From NCBI GenBank assembly GCA_008690995.1, contig VRMN01000004.1:124001-188000 (forward strand): a stretch of 64,000 bases of DNA, written 5' to 3'. The notes beneath the pieces are model-generated. The model was not told the DNA's origin and ran no database searches. It saw only the letters and a list, made by a program, of their open reading frames with translations. The translations under genes were made by a program, and so were the position numbers. Below are positions 1 to 9,065 of the stretch, in pieces (position 1 is the stretch's first letter; every line of letters begins with the position of its first letter). The DNA is from Porphyridium purpureum (Eukaryota > Rhodophyta > Bangiophyceae > Porphyridiales > Porphyridiaceae).

Positions 1-580
1 GTAGGCGATACACGCCCACTACCGTTATGCAGCTCGCTGCGATCAGCGCGGCCGATTTCGACACAGCTTGCGCTGTATACAGTTGATATCTGGCGCACGC
101 TACCACGCTGGGTTCTGCGACCCCTTCAATGGCCGCGGCCCAGGCCGCCACCATCAGAGCAAGGCTGTGGACATACCTGTCTGGCGCATCCAAGTCGTGA
201 CTGAGGCCGAACCGCTCAAACAAGCGCCACGCCAGCACCGCGATGAGGCACGAGGCGGCAGCGGCAGTCCAGCTCAACATTGCAGCGTGCGCGTCGCTCC
301 TTGCGCGCAAAGCGACCTTCCGGAAGCCCTCTCGAGCCGGCAGGAGCGCGAGAGCGACAAGCAGCTGCAGCTTCACCTCGCCAAACGCGAAGCGTGCCGG
401 CCCGAGCGCGCGCGCGCACACCACCTTGAGCAGAAAGGACAGCACGCGCGCGACAAACTGCAGCAGCACAATCACAGACAATCCGCGCATTGCCGCGCCA
501 ACAAACGCGACATGCCGGTGCTCGCCTTGCTGAAGCCCAAGCGCGGCATCCTGCCCTTCTCCAGTCTCATCCTGTCCCAT
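1..580 (-). CDS. RFT1: RFT1-like lipid-linked oligosaccharide flippase-family protein, N-terminal part (runs off window)
   Basis: The minus strand is open from an ATG at 578-580 to the window edge, about 193 codons, with an in-frame stop just upstream at 599-601. The family is a polytopic ER membrane protein needed for Man5GlcNAc2-PP-dolichol to reach the ER lumen during N-glycosylation. I see the family-like opening QFVARVLSFLLK, then LLPAREGFRK, which corresponds to the LSREAFR region of RFT1, and later AEPSVVACARYQLYTAQ, matching the conserved AEP...QL stretch after the second membrane pair. The protein is hydrophobic, with several Ala/Leu/Val-rich spans. The C-terminal part lies outside the window. 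The call rests on remembered family motifs rather than an alignment. It could be another MATE-like transporter, but the spacing of the two motifs favours RFT1. Confidence 0.72.
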   Translation of the reverse strand, partial: MGQDETGEGQDAALGLQQGEHRHVAFVGAAMRGLSVIVLLQFVARVLSFLLKVVCARALGPARFAFGEVKLQLLVALALLPAREGFRKVALRARSDAHAAMLSWTAAAASCLIAVLAWRLFERFGLSHDLDAPDRYVHSLALMVAAWAAAIEGVAEPSVVACARYQLYTAQAVSKSAALIAASCITVVGVYRL

Positions 581-678
581 GCCATCTGCGCGTCCGTGTC
601 ACCACCACCGCGCCCAACCATCCCTCATCTGCATGTGCCCCTACACAAACCGCTCGCGCCTCTGCGCGCAAAACGCAC

Positions 679-748
679 AAACCCTAAACGATTAGGGTTT
701 ATTAGGGTTGCTCCAATCTCTAGGGTTTCTGCAATCTCTAGGGTTGCG
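679..748. promoter_or_regulatory. Cluster of telobox-like motifs upstream of RFT1
   Basis: Five copies of ACCCTAA/TTAGGGT-type or TAGGGTTT-type motifs lie within 70 bases, in both orientations: AACCCTAAA at 680, TTAGGGTTT at 692, TTAGGGTTG at 702, TAGGGTTTC at 721 and TAGGGTTGC at 739. They sit 100-170 bases upstream of the RFT1 ATG. In plants, teloboxes in promoters of growth genes bind Myb-type proteins; applying that here is inference. A similar cluster lies upstream of the S1-domain gene at 47442. Confidence 0.5.
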
Positions 749-1168
749 AGGCACACAGCCGATCGAGCGTCAGCAAAGGTACTGTTGCACTGTACATAGA
801 ATCTCGCACGGGTTGTGGAGACGGAGGGAAAAGGAAAAGGAAACGGAAACCACGCGTGTAGCGGCTGCCCAGTGCTGCTCGTTGCACGCGAATGCTATCG
901 TGTTAATAATGTTGTCGTTTTTTTTTCAAAATTTTAAACTACCCGACTTGGTGGCCAGGTCGTGAGTTCGTGAGTGCGCTCGGAGCTTTTGTGCCCTGTG
1001 CGGAGCGAGTGGGAAAGCGCGAAAGTGCGGAGTCTGCGTGACAAGGAAGCCTGTCTGGTTGTCCTTTCCGGCGTTCTTCGTTGGAAAACGGTGTGACAGT
1101 GCGCGCGGATACGGCGCGCACGGCAGCTCCGGAGCGGCTCCGTTTGTCGTTGCTCGTTCGTTGTTTCG
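749..1168. other. Divergent intergenic region between RFT1 and the TCP11-like gene
   Basis: No convincing gene is seen. The stretch holds a purine-rich patch near 822-850 and a T-rich tract at about 916-938, then GC-rich sequence up to the ATG of the next gene. It presumably carries the promoter and 5' UTR of the TCP11-like gene. Confidence 0.4.
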
Positions 1169-3922
1169 ATGGGGCACGCTGGCTCGGGCGTGCTCGAGTC
1201 ACCGTCCAAGTGTGGTGAACAACAGCAAGACCGTGAGATTGGTGGCGGTGGCGTGCGCGCGTCCGCGTCACCGGCTTCTTCCTCACCGCCGCGCGCGTCG
1301 GCTTGGAGCTCGTCTGCAAAACGCGAGCGCTCCTGTATGACTCCAGGTAGCGCCGAGAAGCAGCGCCAGGCCGCCGGCCGCCGCGAGGCAGTCTTGGCAG
1401 AACGGCAGTTGCGCGCAAGTCAGCATGTGCAACATGTCGAGCGTGTCGTGGCCGCTCGCAGCCGCGTCGAGCGCGAGGAGATCGCACGACATGAGCTCGA
1501 CCTCGAAACGCGCCTCGAGCAAGCCGAGATGCGCCGTGCTCGCGAGCTCGAGAATCGCGCTGCTCGTGCGGCCATATTTTCACCGCTGCGAACCCCCGCG
1601 CAGACCCCGGTTCGAGGGCTCCCGCAACCCAACACGCTCAGGGGCACGCCGGCTCGCAGGACGCTCTTGTTTGGGCGTGACGACAGGTCATTATCTGCTG
1701 GAGAAGAAGCGCTAGCTTTTGACCTCCCTGCAGAGAAAGTGCCGGCGCAGCTCAAGCTCAAGGTTGGTGAAAGCAAAATCTTCTTTGACGCAGCGAGTCG
1801 TTCATTTGAGGAAACGACTGCTCTTGTGCAGTCTTTAGAAGCCAAGCAGGCGTCTCAAGCGCTCATGAATTGGCTTCTCGGAAAAGACGGCGAGAGCATC
1901 GAGCAGAAAGATAGTATGGTGAGCCCAGAAAATGCAGCCAGTATGCGCATGGCACGAGTGTTGCTGTCTTGCATCGTGATTGCGTACCATCACGAGCACG
2001 TGATGGATCAAAGCGTGGAGCGGCATCCGGAGCTGGCTTCGACGCATGCGGCGGAAGACCTCTCACTGCACCGAGCTGCATTGGCGTTTGTGGAGCAGCT
2101 TGCATTCGTCATGGCAGATCCCGTACAAGCATCGCGCAGTGCAGCCAGCTGTGCACCACCGGCTACACGAGCAGCTCTGCGAGCGACATGGACGGGTCTG
2201 TTTGAGAAATTTCGAGACTGGAAGCGCCGCGATGCGCAGTTCATGGTGGATGGAATGATTAAGGATGCCATCTTATGCATTGCGCTGCGAGAGTCGATTG
2301 CGCAACGTGGGATGGTTGCGGATCGTGCAGAATGGGATGCGGAAATTGAGAAGCGGCTCGATACAATTCGAACGGCCGTGCGCCAAGTTGGTGGCGAACC
2401 GGCTTTACGCAAGCTCGAAGAAGCTCTTGTTGCGGACGAGGAAAAGCGACAGGTGGCGCGGTTGGTCAACGTGCAGAGTGAGAACGAATTTCTCGTGCAT
2501 GAAATCCTGGTGGATCCAGCCTTTGACGCCGCAGCGTTGCGTAAATGCCTGCACGGCCCAGCGGCGCAGCTGAAGGCAAGCGTAGCGCGGACGATGAAGC
2601 AAGCATTTTGGGACGGCGTCGTAGCTTCATGGCCGGCGCAGGGAAGCGATGAGCATTCTGAGCGGCGGGAGGTCGCCGTTGTTGCGGTGAATGAGGCTTT
2701 GATTGAAATGTGGCAAGTGCTGAAAGGCATTTCGCCCCAGATTCCAGGCGCACCAAACGACGACTCGGAAATGAGCATGCTTCGAAATGGCCCGCAGGCG
2801 GAAATCGCACGACTTGTGGCGTCGCTTCGTGCGTTGCAGGCCGAAGCAAGTGATGAAGGGCTTGACGCCTGGCTCGCCGAAGCGGATGCACAACATCTCG
2901 CCCGCATGCCGCCTGTACTGGAGCAATGGTCTGACGTCCATGTGCGCACGCTATCGGATCTGCTCATGCAGCTGCTCGAACGCATTGAAAATGTGCGCGT
3001 GGAATGCAGTGTCGCGCGCATCGCGGCTCTGATTCCGCTTATTCGAACCCACGGACCCGATTGGGAGCGCGAGCAGCTTTGTGCATTGTACGGAGTCCGA
3101 GGTAGCTTGGACTTTGAAACGCTGCATCTGCCAGGGACGTGTGCGTGGCTCACTCAAGCACGCCAGATGCACATGCGAGCGAGTGCGCTGACCGAGTCGC
3201 CTGATCCACAAGCGGAGCAGCTGCTGCTGTTGCGGCACGCATTGATCGATACTCTTGCGGCCGCCGCAACTGGCAATAATGCGGCCACAATGCCAGTCGA
3301 GCTGCTGCGGCTCGATGCACACCGTATACGAAAAGCATCCAATGAGCTGCATGGCGCCATTGCAGGGTCTGTGGTGATCCAAACCGCTCTCACCTATGCG
3401 CAGAGCTGCGCCAGTACCGACGCGCCTTCGCCTCCTGCTTCCACCAGAACGGAAGCAGGCGCGGCCTGTGCTAGTGTGACGCAGGAAGTGCTCCAGCATC
3501 TGACACCCGAGGCCGAGTTGGACACCACGGGGCTCCATGACGCGGTATTCTCGCTCGTCGAAGCACGCGTGCGTACGTGCCATGACCAGCCCAACTTTTG
3601 CTTGGACTCATTCCAGCGTGAAATGGTGGCAAGCCTGGTCCAGAAATCACTGACACGCCCGGACGACGCGCTCCGGCAGCTTATCCAGAACCGCATTCTC
3701 GTCTTCACCAGAGCAAGTTTCTGCGGCGGCGGCGGCGACGTGATCGCGAGCTCCACAGCGCCGTCACCCGCGACCACGGTGCTCGACGAGGCCGTGCCGT
3801 TCATCCAGCGCGCGCTCCACCATCTTCGCCTGCTCGAAACACACCTCATCCACGTGCATGCACAGCTCCTCGCTCGCCTCCTGCAACGCGCGCTGCGCAC
3901 CAACAACACCTCCGTGAATTAA
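1169..3922 (+). CDS. T-complex protein 11 (TCP11/SOK1) family-like protein
   Basis: This is a single open frame of 917 residues starting at an ATG. The N-terminus is Ser/Arg rich, followed by a charged helical stretch (about residues 60-140, rich in Arg, Glu and Ala) that looks like a coiled coil. The rest is alpha-helical. Around residues 585-670, the order LSDLLMQLLERI, then ARIAALIPLIRTHGPDWERE, then a TCAWLTQA tail resembles the TCP11 core, in which a helix is followed by a HG..YER motif and a T..WL motif. TCP11 proteins are linked to cAMP/PKA signalling in animals and yeast (SOK1), and plant relatives are poorly characterised. A role in this cell is not predicted. The C-terminus is divergent, so a remote helical protein of other function remains possible. 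Confidence 0.5.
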   Translation: MGHAGSGVLESPSKCGEQQQDREIGGGGVRASASPASSSPPRASAWSSSAKRERSCMTPGSAEKQRQAAGRREAVLAERQLRASQHVQHVERVVAARSRVEREEIARHELDLETRLEQAEMRRARELENRAARAAIFSPLRTPAQTPVRGLPQPNTLRGTPARRTLLFGRDDRSLSAGEEALAFDLPAEKVPAQLKLKVGESKIFFDAASRSFEETTALVQSLEAKQASQALMNWLLGKDGESIEQKDSMVSPENAASMRMARVLLSCIVIAYHHEHVMDQSVERHPELASTHAAEDLSLHRAALAFVEQLAFVMADPVQASRSAASCAPPATRAALRATWTGLFEKFRDWKRRDAQFMVDGMIKDAILCIALRESIAQRGMVADRAEWDAEIEKRLDTIRTAVRQVGGEPALRKLEEALVADEEKRQVARLVNVQSENEFLVHEILVDPAFDAAALRKCLHGPAAQLKASVARTMKQAFWDGVVASWPAQGSDEHSERREVAVVAVNEALIEMWQVLKGISPQIPGAPNDDSEMSMLRNGPQAEIARLVASLRALQAEASDEGLDAWLAEADAQHLARMPPVLEQWSDVHVRTLSDLLMQLLERIENVRVECSVARIAALIPLIRTHGPDWEREQLCALYGVRGSLDFETLHLPGTCAWLTQARQMHMRASALTESPDPQAEQLLLLRHALIDTLAAAATGNNAATMPVELLRLDAHRIRKASNELHGAIAGSVVIQTALTYAQSCASTDAPSPPASTRTEAGAACASVTQEVLQHLTPEAELDTTGLHDAVFSLVEARVRTCHDQPNFCLDSFQREMVASLVQKSLTRPDDALRQLIQNRILVFTRASFCGGGGDVIASSTAPSPATTVLDEAVPFIQRALHHLRLLETHLIHVHAQLLARLLQRALRTNNTSVN

Positions 3923-4204
3923 TTAATGATTCTTAATTAATCTGTGCTGCTTTACGAGCGAGCGTCAGAGTACAGCTACTGTACATTTATCGTGCTTCTT
4001 TTGCGAGTTGGCGTGCTGGCAAGCGCGTGGCGATTGGGAGAGAGGGAGGGAGAGGAAGGAAGGAGAGCGGTGTGGATGCGACGCGTGTCAGAGCGGTCAG
4101 GCGGGGCGCGGCGTGAGGATCTGACGCGCGGGAAGGCTCGATTCAGAGGTACGTGCGGCCGGTCTGTATCCTCGGGGATCTAGCGTGGATCTTGCGCGGA
4201 GAAA

Positions 4205-4963
4205 ATGTCGAGGAGGTACGACTCGCGCACGACGATCTTCTCGCCGGAAGGGCGGTTGTATCAGGTGGAGTACGCGATGGAGGCGATCGGGCACGCCGGA
4301 TCTTGCGTCGGCGTGTTCTCCAATGAAGGCGTGGTGCTCGCCGTGGAGAAGAAGGTCACGTCAAAGTTGCTGGAGGTGTCCGATCAGTCGGAGAAAATGT
4401 ACGTCATCGACAAGCACATCTCGTGCGCCGTCGCGGGCATCACTGCAGACGCTAACATCCTGATCAATCAGGCAAGGCTGGCAGCGCAGAGGTACCGCTA
4501 CCAGTACCAAGAACCCATTCCGGTCGAGTACTTGCTGCAGCAGGTGTGCGACACAAAGCAGGGCTACACGCAGTTCGGAGGGCTGCGCCCATTCGGTGTA
4601 TCGTTTCTTTTCGCAGGATGGGACCGCCACTACGGTTTCCAGCTGTATCAGAGTGATCCTAGCGGCAACTATGGCGGGTGGAAGGCTACAGCGATTGGAT
4701 CAAACAGCAACGCCGCACAGAGCATCATGAAGAGTGATTATAAGGAGGGCCTTTCGCTCAAGGAGGCACACGAGCTCGCCATTAAAGTGCTGAGCAAGAC
4801 GATGGACAGTACCACGCTCGCAGCCGACAAGCTCGAAGTCACCACGATGCTCAAGAATAAGGAGACAAATGAAGTGCAGGTGCACCGGCTTCGAGAAAAG
4901 GAGCTCGAGTCGCTTCTGACCACATCAGGGCTCTTGTCTGCGCAAACCGAGACGAGTGGCTGA
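4205..4963 (+). CDS. PSMA4: 20S proteasome subunit alpha type-4 (alpha3)
   Basis: This 252-residue protein is full length for the family. It opens with [16 protein letters not shown] and [13 protein letters not shown], the alpha-type signature at the N-terminus that gates the proteasome channel. The PSMA4-specific stretches [22 protein letters not shown] and [14 protein letters not shown] (about residues 100-165) are all present. As an alpha subunit it has no catalytic N-terminal threonine and sits in the outer ring of the 20S core, which degrades ubiquitylated proteins in cytosol and nucleus. The ATG is the first in the frame. The gene is intronless and ends 213 bases before the convergent XPC gene. 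Identity is close to certain. Confidence 0.97.
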   Translation: MSRRYDSRTTIFSPEGRLYQVEYAMEAIGHAGSCVGVFSNEGVVLAVEKKVTSKLLEVSDQSEKMYVIDKHISCAVAGITADANILINQARLAAQRYRYQYQEPIPVEYLLQQVCDTKQGYTQFGGLRPFGVSFLFAGWDRHYGFQLYQSDPSGNYGGWKATAIGSNSNAAQSIMKSDYKEGLSLKEAHELAIKVLSKTMDSTTLAADKLEVTTMLKNKETNEVQVHRLREKELESLLTTSGLLSAQTETSG

Positions 4964-5176
4964 ATGCAGCGAGAGAGGCTCAGCCGTAGCGCACGCAGAT
5001 ATTCATAATTTCTTGTAAAAAGTGCGGGGAAGGTGTTGTCCTTTTGGCCAGCGTGAAGAGGTGTTGTATTGGCTACCCCCTCTCTCACTGAAGCGGGTTA
5101 AGCAATCACCGGTCCCATGAATCGCTGCATGCGAACGTGAATAAGTACACAATTTTTCTTCTTCCTTTGGGGTGCT

Positions 5177-7786
5177 TCAAATCTGCTGGAAATGGACAAC
5201 AATACCACACAATGTGCATTGCTTGAATGGGATGCCATTCTGAGCTCGTCTGGGCTCAGTCCAAGAATGCACGTGGCGAGTTGATCCTGTTGCCATTGGA
5301 AGCTGCGCCGCATTCGCGACCGGTCCGGACGCCAAAGATTCTGCCTGATTCTTGTCATCCAGGGCATCGTCCCTTTCTCCAGAGGCAGCCGCAGCCGCTC
5401 TCGTGGCTGAACTCTTGCGCACGGCTTCGTACGACATGTTCGGCGCATTGTCCTGAATCGCGCCTCCGTATTGCTTGCGGATTCCGTTTTTCAGACGCAG
5501 GGCCTTGAGCAGCGACGCCCATCGGGTGCGGATTGCGTCGACGTACGCCTCCAGTTCCATGTCGGCCAACCTTTGCGACTCAGCGGCGCAAGCTTCTAGA
5601 AGCACCTGCTCCATGGATGCGCAAACCAACACACCATCCAAAACGGCAACCATTTTTCTTGTGCGCGGTGCGAGCTCAAAGCCAACCACGGCATGTACCG
5701 CATCGATGCCCAATTGCTGTGCCATTCGGTATCCCAACTCGTGTCGCACATGCGCTGCGCCGCGTGGAAGATGGCGCGCTGTCCACAGCTCGACATTCCC
5801 GAACGCGTTGCGCGGCACGCGACCGTCCTCACTTACCTCACCAACATCGAGCTCTTCTGTCTGCCAGTACCCAAACAGCTCGCCTGCTGAAGAAGTCGAT
5901 TCATCGAGCGAGTCTGCGTCCACATCACCAAAGAAAAGTGTCTCTGCAGCGTGCTCCGCGCCTTCACTGCGCCCACGTGGCCGCCTGCGTTTCACCGGTA
6001 CCTCGCCTTCGCGTACACAGCGCAGCTCTTTCCTCCAATTTATGCGCGACTTGACAGGTGCCAAGTCCGACCGCAGAAATACCTGCTGCGGACGCTCGTT
6101 CCCACGACCTGGCAAAGAAACCACGCCACACGACTGCGCTCCTGGCCTCAAGCACTCTGCGACACCAATGTGCTTTTCTAAAACAAAGACCTTGCTCGCC
6201 TTGAGCCCAGACTCACTGGTCGGGATAGTCTCATTTTCGACTGACAAGCGCGCGAATTGACGCTGTTCGAGGTACTGACGTTCGCAACGCGAGTGCAGCT
6301 CAAATGATTGCTCTGATGATAAGGCTGCTGGATGTCCGCGCTCCAGGTGTGCCACAAGCTTACCAAACGCGTTACGCGGCGCTCGATATTTTTCGACATC
6401 CTGCCACTTGGCATTGTATCGGCGCGTAACATCTGTGAAAAGAGCATTTTCACACGCAAGCACATGCGACAAAGACTCAAGCTCACGTCCGCCGCTCTGC
6501 GCGCCTGTGCCACGCACATAAGCCTTCCACAGCATCGCCGCCTCAAAGATCGCCAGCTCTGGGCGGTCGGCAATGTTTCGCACAGGATCAAAGCTCATCC
6601 ATTCGTTCTCGCTGTGCAGCCACACTTCCAGAAACACAAAAGGCAGGTCGGTCCATCTAGGGAGCACATCATTGTGAGCACGCAGGGGAACACGCTGGTG
6701 GTGCTCTTGCGGCCGGTAACCAAGCACACCAGGCGGCGGTTTGTAGGGTAGCGGATCCACCGCCACCACTAGACGCACGTGCGCGCCAAACCTGCGAAGT
6801 ATGGCTGCCGTGGATACAACGGCGCACTCGCGGCTGCCCATGCGCGTTCGCCAGCTTGAACGCACGCGCACTCGTACATCTTTACCGGGAACGGGTGACG
6901 CAAGCGCCATCGACCCAGACGAGCGATTCTGAACAAAGAACTGCGAGGCAAAGCAAGCTATGCTTGAAAGTGCGCTCACAACTTGTTCCTTGTTCATCGT
7001 TTGCCATGCCTCCAGCAGCTCCGTAATATCTGACGGGAAAAACGACAGCACGGATGCCTGCACAGCCGGATCACTTGCCGCCTCGTCGTACGGCACCAGT
7101 GTGGCCGCAAAGCAACCGAGCAAGTGTAGTGCATGAATACAACTAGCAAACACCCGGTCCTGGCTGTCCATCTCACGACTCTGGCGCTCCTCTCGGCTCA
7201 ATTCACTTCTGCCTGTAGATCCGCGTGCCGTCACCGCTGATGTCGGAACGCGAACATCAACCATCACGGTCTCGGACGGCACTTCATTATCAGCATTCAA
7301 GTAAAAGGCCGCTCCGGACAATGAAGATTCTGGATTTTTCTCGTCTGTCTTTCCTTCTTGCCGCAGAGGCAGTTGCGCGGCATCAGCCGCTCCTGTGCCG
7401 GCATCTTCCCACTCAATCCCATCCGAGTCGTACGGGTTCTCGTTAAGCGTTCTCTGTCCGCGTAAATTCTCTTCAGTACAGTTCGAATCCTGCCGTGTTC
7501 TTTCCTCGAGCTCGCTATTTTCGTGGCCGTCGACGGTGGCTTTGCATCGATGTGTTTCGTCCAAACCCGGGCGTGCATCGCTGCTGCGTTGCCCACCAGA
7601 CTGAGACTTTTCCTCGGCTGCGTTCTTCTCTTCCTCGTCACGACTTCTAGCAGAGCGTTTGCGCGCCGACTCGCGCGTCTGCGCCGCCCGCTTCTTCCGC
7701 ACCCTGACCATACGCGCCTTCCGGTCGTCTGCTCGCGCGCTTTCAGCCAAGCCTTTCAACGACTCGTGACGTCGCACGGAAGCCAT
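5177..7786 (-). CDS. XPC: DNA damage recognition protein XPC/Rad4
   Basis: This 869-residue protein is the lesion sensor of global-genome nucleotide excision repair. The first 200 residues are charged and low complexity, with basic nuclear-localisation-like runs. A transglutaminase-fold region lies at about 305-475 and includes HVRLVVAVDPLPYKP, W.HSENEWMSFDP and TDVTRRYNAKW. The beta-hairpin domains follow: BHD1 at about 522-600 (FVLEKHI...GEVPVKRR), BHD2 at about 636-680 (LFGYWQTEEL...GRVPRNAFGNVELW), and BHD3 at about 680-740 (LGIDAVHAVVGFEL). The tail carries an HSW...C..C motif like that of plant Rad4 proteins. The start is an ATG. As in other family members, the transglutaminase fold is expected to be non-catalytic. 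Intronless and convergent with PSMA4. Confidence 0.93.
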   Translation of the reverse strand: MASVRRHESLKGLAESARADDRKARMVRVRKKRAAQTRESARKRSARSRDEEEKNAAEEKSQSGGQRSSDARPGLDETHRCKATVDGHENSELEERTRQDSNCTEENLRGQRTLNENPYDSDGIEWEDAGTGAADAAQLPLRQEGKTDEKNPESSLSGAAFYLNADNEVPSETVMVDVRVPTSAVTARGSTGRSELSREERQSREMDSQDRVFASCIHALHLLGCFAATLVPYDEAASDPAVQASVLSFFPSDITELLEAWQTMNKEQVVSALSSIACFASQFFVQNRSSGSMALASPVPGKDVRVRVRSSWRTRMGSRECAVVSTAAILRRFGAHVRLVVAVDPLPYKPPPGVLGYRPQEHHQRVPLRAHNDVLPRWTDLPFVFLEVWLHSENEWMSFDPVRNIADRPELAIFEAAMLWKAYVRGTGAQSGGRELESLSHVLACENALFTDVTRRYNAKWQDVEKYRAPRNAFGKLVAHLERGHPAALSSEQSFELHSRCERQYLEQRQFARLSVENETIPTSESGLKASKVFVLEKHIGVAECLRPGAQSCGVVSLPGRGNERPQQVFLRSDLAPVKSRINWRKELRCVREGEVPVKRRRPRGRSEGAEHAAETLFFGDVDADSLDESTSSAGELFGYWQTEELDVGEVSEDGRVPRNAFGNVELWTARHLPRGAAHVRHELGYRMAQQLGIDAVHAVVGFELAPRTRKMVAVLDGVLVCASMEQVLLEACAAESQRLADMELEAYVDAIRTRWASLLKALRLKNGIRKQYGGAIQDNAPNMSYEAVRKSSATRAAAAASGERDDALDDKNQAESLASGPVANAAQLPMATGSTRHVHSWTEPRRAQNGIPFKQCTLCGIVVHFQQI

Positions 7787-8305
7787 CGCAATATCGGTTT
7801 ATCGGTTACCTGATCGCGTGCTTCCGACATTTGAGCTGGATGTGACTGGTCCATACCATTTTCCCAGAGGCATAGTTGAGTCTTTGTCACGTTGGCGTGT
7901 GAAGCTCGCCTGACGATGGTGTCCGAAATACGCTCTGAATGGTCCGCGAGAGCTCACGTCGCTCGCGCCCTGAGAGCCGCTCTGCGTCGATGCGCGCGCG
8001 GGGAAAAGCGACCACGGGATGCGTGGCACCCACTGACGCACGTCCCGATGCGGTACTCGGTCACGCTGGACTACCAGCACGGCTACTCTTCACCTCCAGG
8101 ACCTGCTGAAATTCGCCGAGCACCGCCTATTCGTGTGTGACAACGCGCTCAGTGTTAGACATGCCGGTTTGGGCAGGGCACTCAGGTTTGCACGGTAGCC
8201 TGATCAAAATAAGAAAAGCAGCTGGAAATTTCCAGCGGCCGCGAGATGGTCGACAACAAAGTTGTCCACTTTATCTCGCTCTGGCACATTTTCGCTGACA
8301 ATTCC
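7787..8305. other. Intergenic region between XPC and tRNA-Pro; no supported gene
   Basis: Short open frames exist on both strands (for example an ATG frame of about 74 codons at 7916-8140 on the plus strand), but none shows recognisable domains or convincing coding character. The left part presumably includes the XPC promoter. Confidence 0.3.
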
Positions 8306-8311
8306 AAAAAA
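8306..8311 (-). terminator. RNA polymerase III T6 terminator of tRNA-Pro
   Basis: On the minus strand a run of six T begins ten bases past the discriminator base of the tRNA gene at 8321. This is the usual Pol III stop signal and supports the orientation and 3' end of the tRNA model. Confidence 0.7.
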
Positions 8312-8320
8312 GTTCGTGCT

Positions 8321-8469
8321 GGGGAACTGCGAGACCTTCTTGCTTCCGCAATCGAACTCACGACCTCCTGTACACTTGAATTTAACGATCAACCCGAGGG
8401 TGAACATCTGTCCCAAAACAGGAATCACTCTGGGATTCAAAATGAATCTTACCACTAGACCAAGCTCCC
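8321..8469 (-). tRNA. tRNA-Pro(UGG) interrupted by three introns, two in ectopic positions
   Basis: Read on the minus strand, the exons fold into a complete 72-nt tRNA-Pro. The acceptor GGGAGCT (8469-8463) pairs with AGTTCCC (8328-8322), and the discriminator is C (8321), as in eukaryotic tRNA-Pro. The D arm (8460-8446) has a perfect A-box TGGTCTAGTGG. The anticodon stem CCTGT (8422-8418) pairs with ACAGG (8371-8367), and the loop carries UGG (8415-8413). The variable loop is AGGTC, and the T stem GTGAG (8361-8357) pairs with CTCGC (8333-8329). Intron 1 (about 8423-8444, 22 nt) lies at position 26/27, flanked by GATTC repeats, so its junction can slide. Intron 2 (8373-8411, 39 nt) is at the canonical 37/38 site. 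Intron 3 (about 8334-8349, 16 nt) splits the T loop and the B-box. All stems pair with only G-U wobbles. Exact splice points are inferred. Confidence 0.85.
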
Positions 8470-8490
8470 AAATTGCACGTCCAGAGGGGG

Positions 8491-8527
8491 AAAATTTAAC
8501 ATATATAAATATATGTATATATATTTT
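8491..8527 (-). promoter_or_regulatory. AT-rich TATA-like block upstream of tRNA-Pro
   Basis: A stretch made almost only of A and T, with repeated TATATA, lies 22-58 bases upstream of the tRNA 5' end and between it and the divergent gene at 8604. Because the B-box of this tRNA is split by an intron, an upstream TATA element could help recruit Pol III. That role is inference; it could equally serve the plus-strand gene. Confidence 0.4.
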
Positions 8528-8603
8528 TTGAGCGGTGAATAGTTTAGAGGCGAGATATTTTTCCGTGCGGGACAGCTGGGACAAGGAGATTCTGGTGGGT
8601 GGA

Positions 8604-9065
8604 ATGGTGTCACACATGGCGTGGAGGATGTGTGCGTTCGAGTACGGCGCTCTGTCCGTACGGGAGGCGGATGCTTGCGGCGTTCGCACGCCGGCGGGCT
8701 GGCTGGCGAGCGGTGATGCGGACAAACTGGGCACATTTCTCGACGTGCGTAAGTTCCATTCTATCCTGGGCAGATTCGCAATGCACCCTTGAACGGATTG
8801 GGTGCGTTTTTGATTCTCGTGTCCTGTAGATCTATCGTTTGCCGCGTCTGACGGCACTCGTTTCGCGCTGGCATTATTTGGACGCGCGCAAGAATGGTCA
8901 CAGGACACGTTGGGCACCATTCAACATCATATGGTGGATGAAGCGTCACTCGACGCGGCGCTGACGAGTCTGCGCGGCAGCATACTTGACCACCTTTGCC
9001 GGGCCAGCATTGCGTGTGATGCGGACAACCAAGGCGACAAGGACTTTGGAAATTCGGTCGCCTGA
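8604..9065 (+). CDS. Small two-exon protein of unknown function
   Basis: Exon 1 is 8604-8748 and exon 2 is 8830-9065. The donor is GTAAGT at 8749 and the acceptor CTGTAG ends at 8829, leaving an 81-base intron. Splicing keeps the frame and yields 126 residues; without it, both exons hit stops near the intron. Exon 2 reads FALALFGRAQEWSQDTLG and ends with a polar, acidic tail. I do not recognise the family, and there is no obvious signal peptide or membrane segment. The frame is also open upstream of the ATG to a GTG at 8535, so an earlier exon is possible. The last 120 bases overlap, antisense, the 3' end of the next candidate. The splice signals are seen; the function is unknown. Confidence 0.5.

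Noticed and set aside
68-799. Plus-strand frame of 243 codons at the left edge
   Set aside because: It is antisense to the RFT1-like frame, which carries recognisable family motifs and a membrane-protein pattern; the plus-strand translation is Arg/His-rich and featureless.
7916-8140. Plus-strand ATG frame of about 74 codons
   Set aside because: No domain, no splice signals joining it to the next gene, and Arg/Ala composition typical of chance frames in GC-rich DNA.
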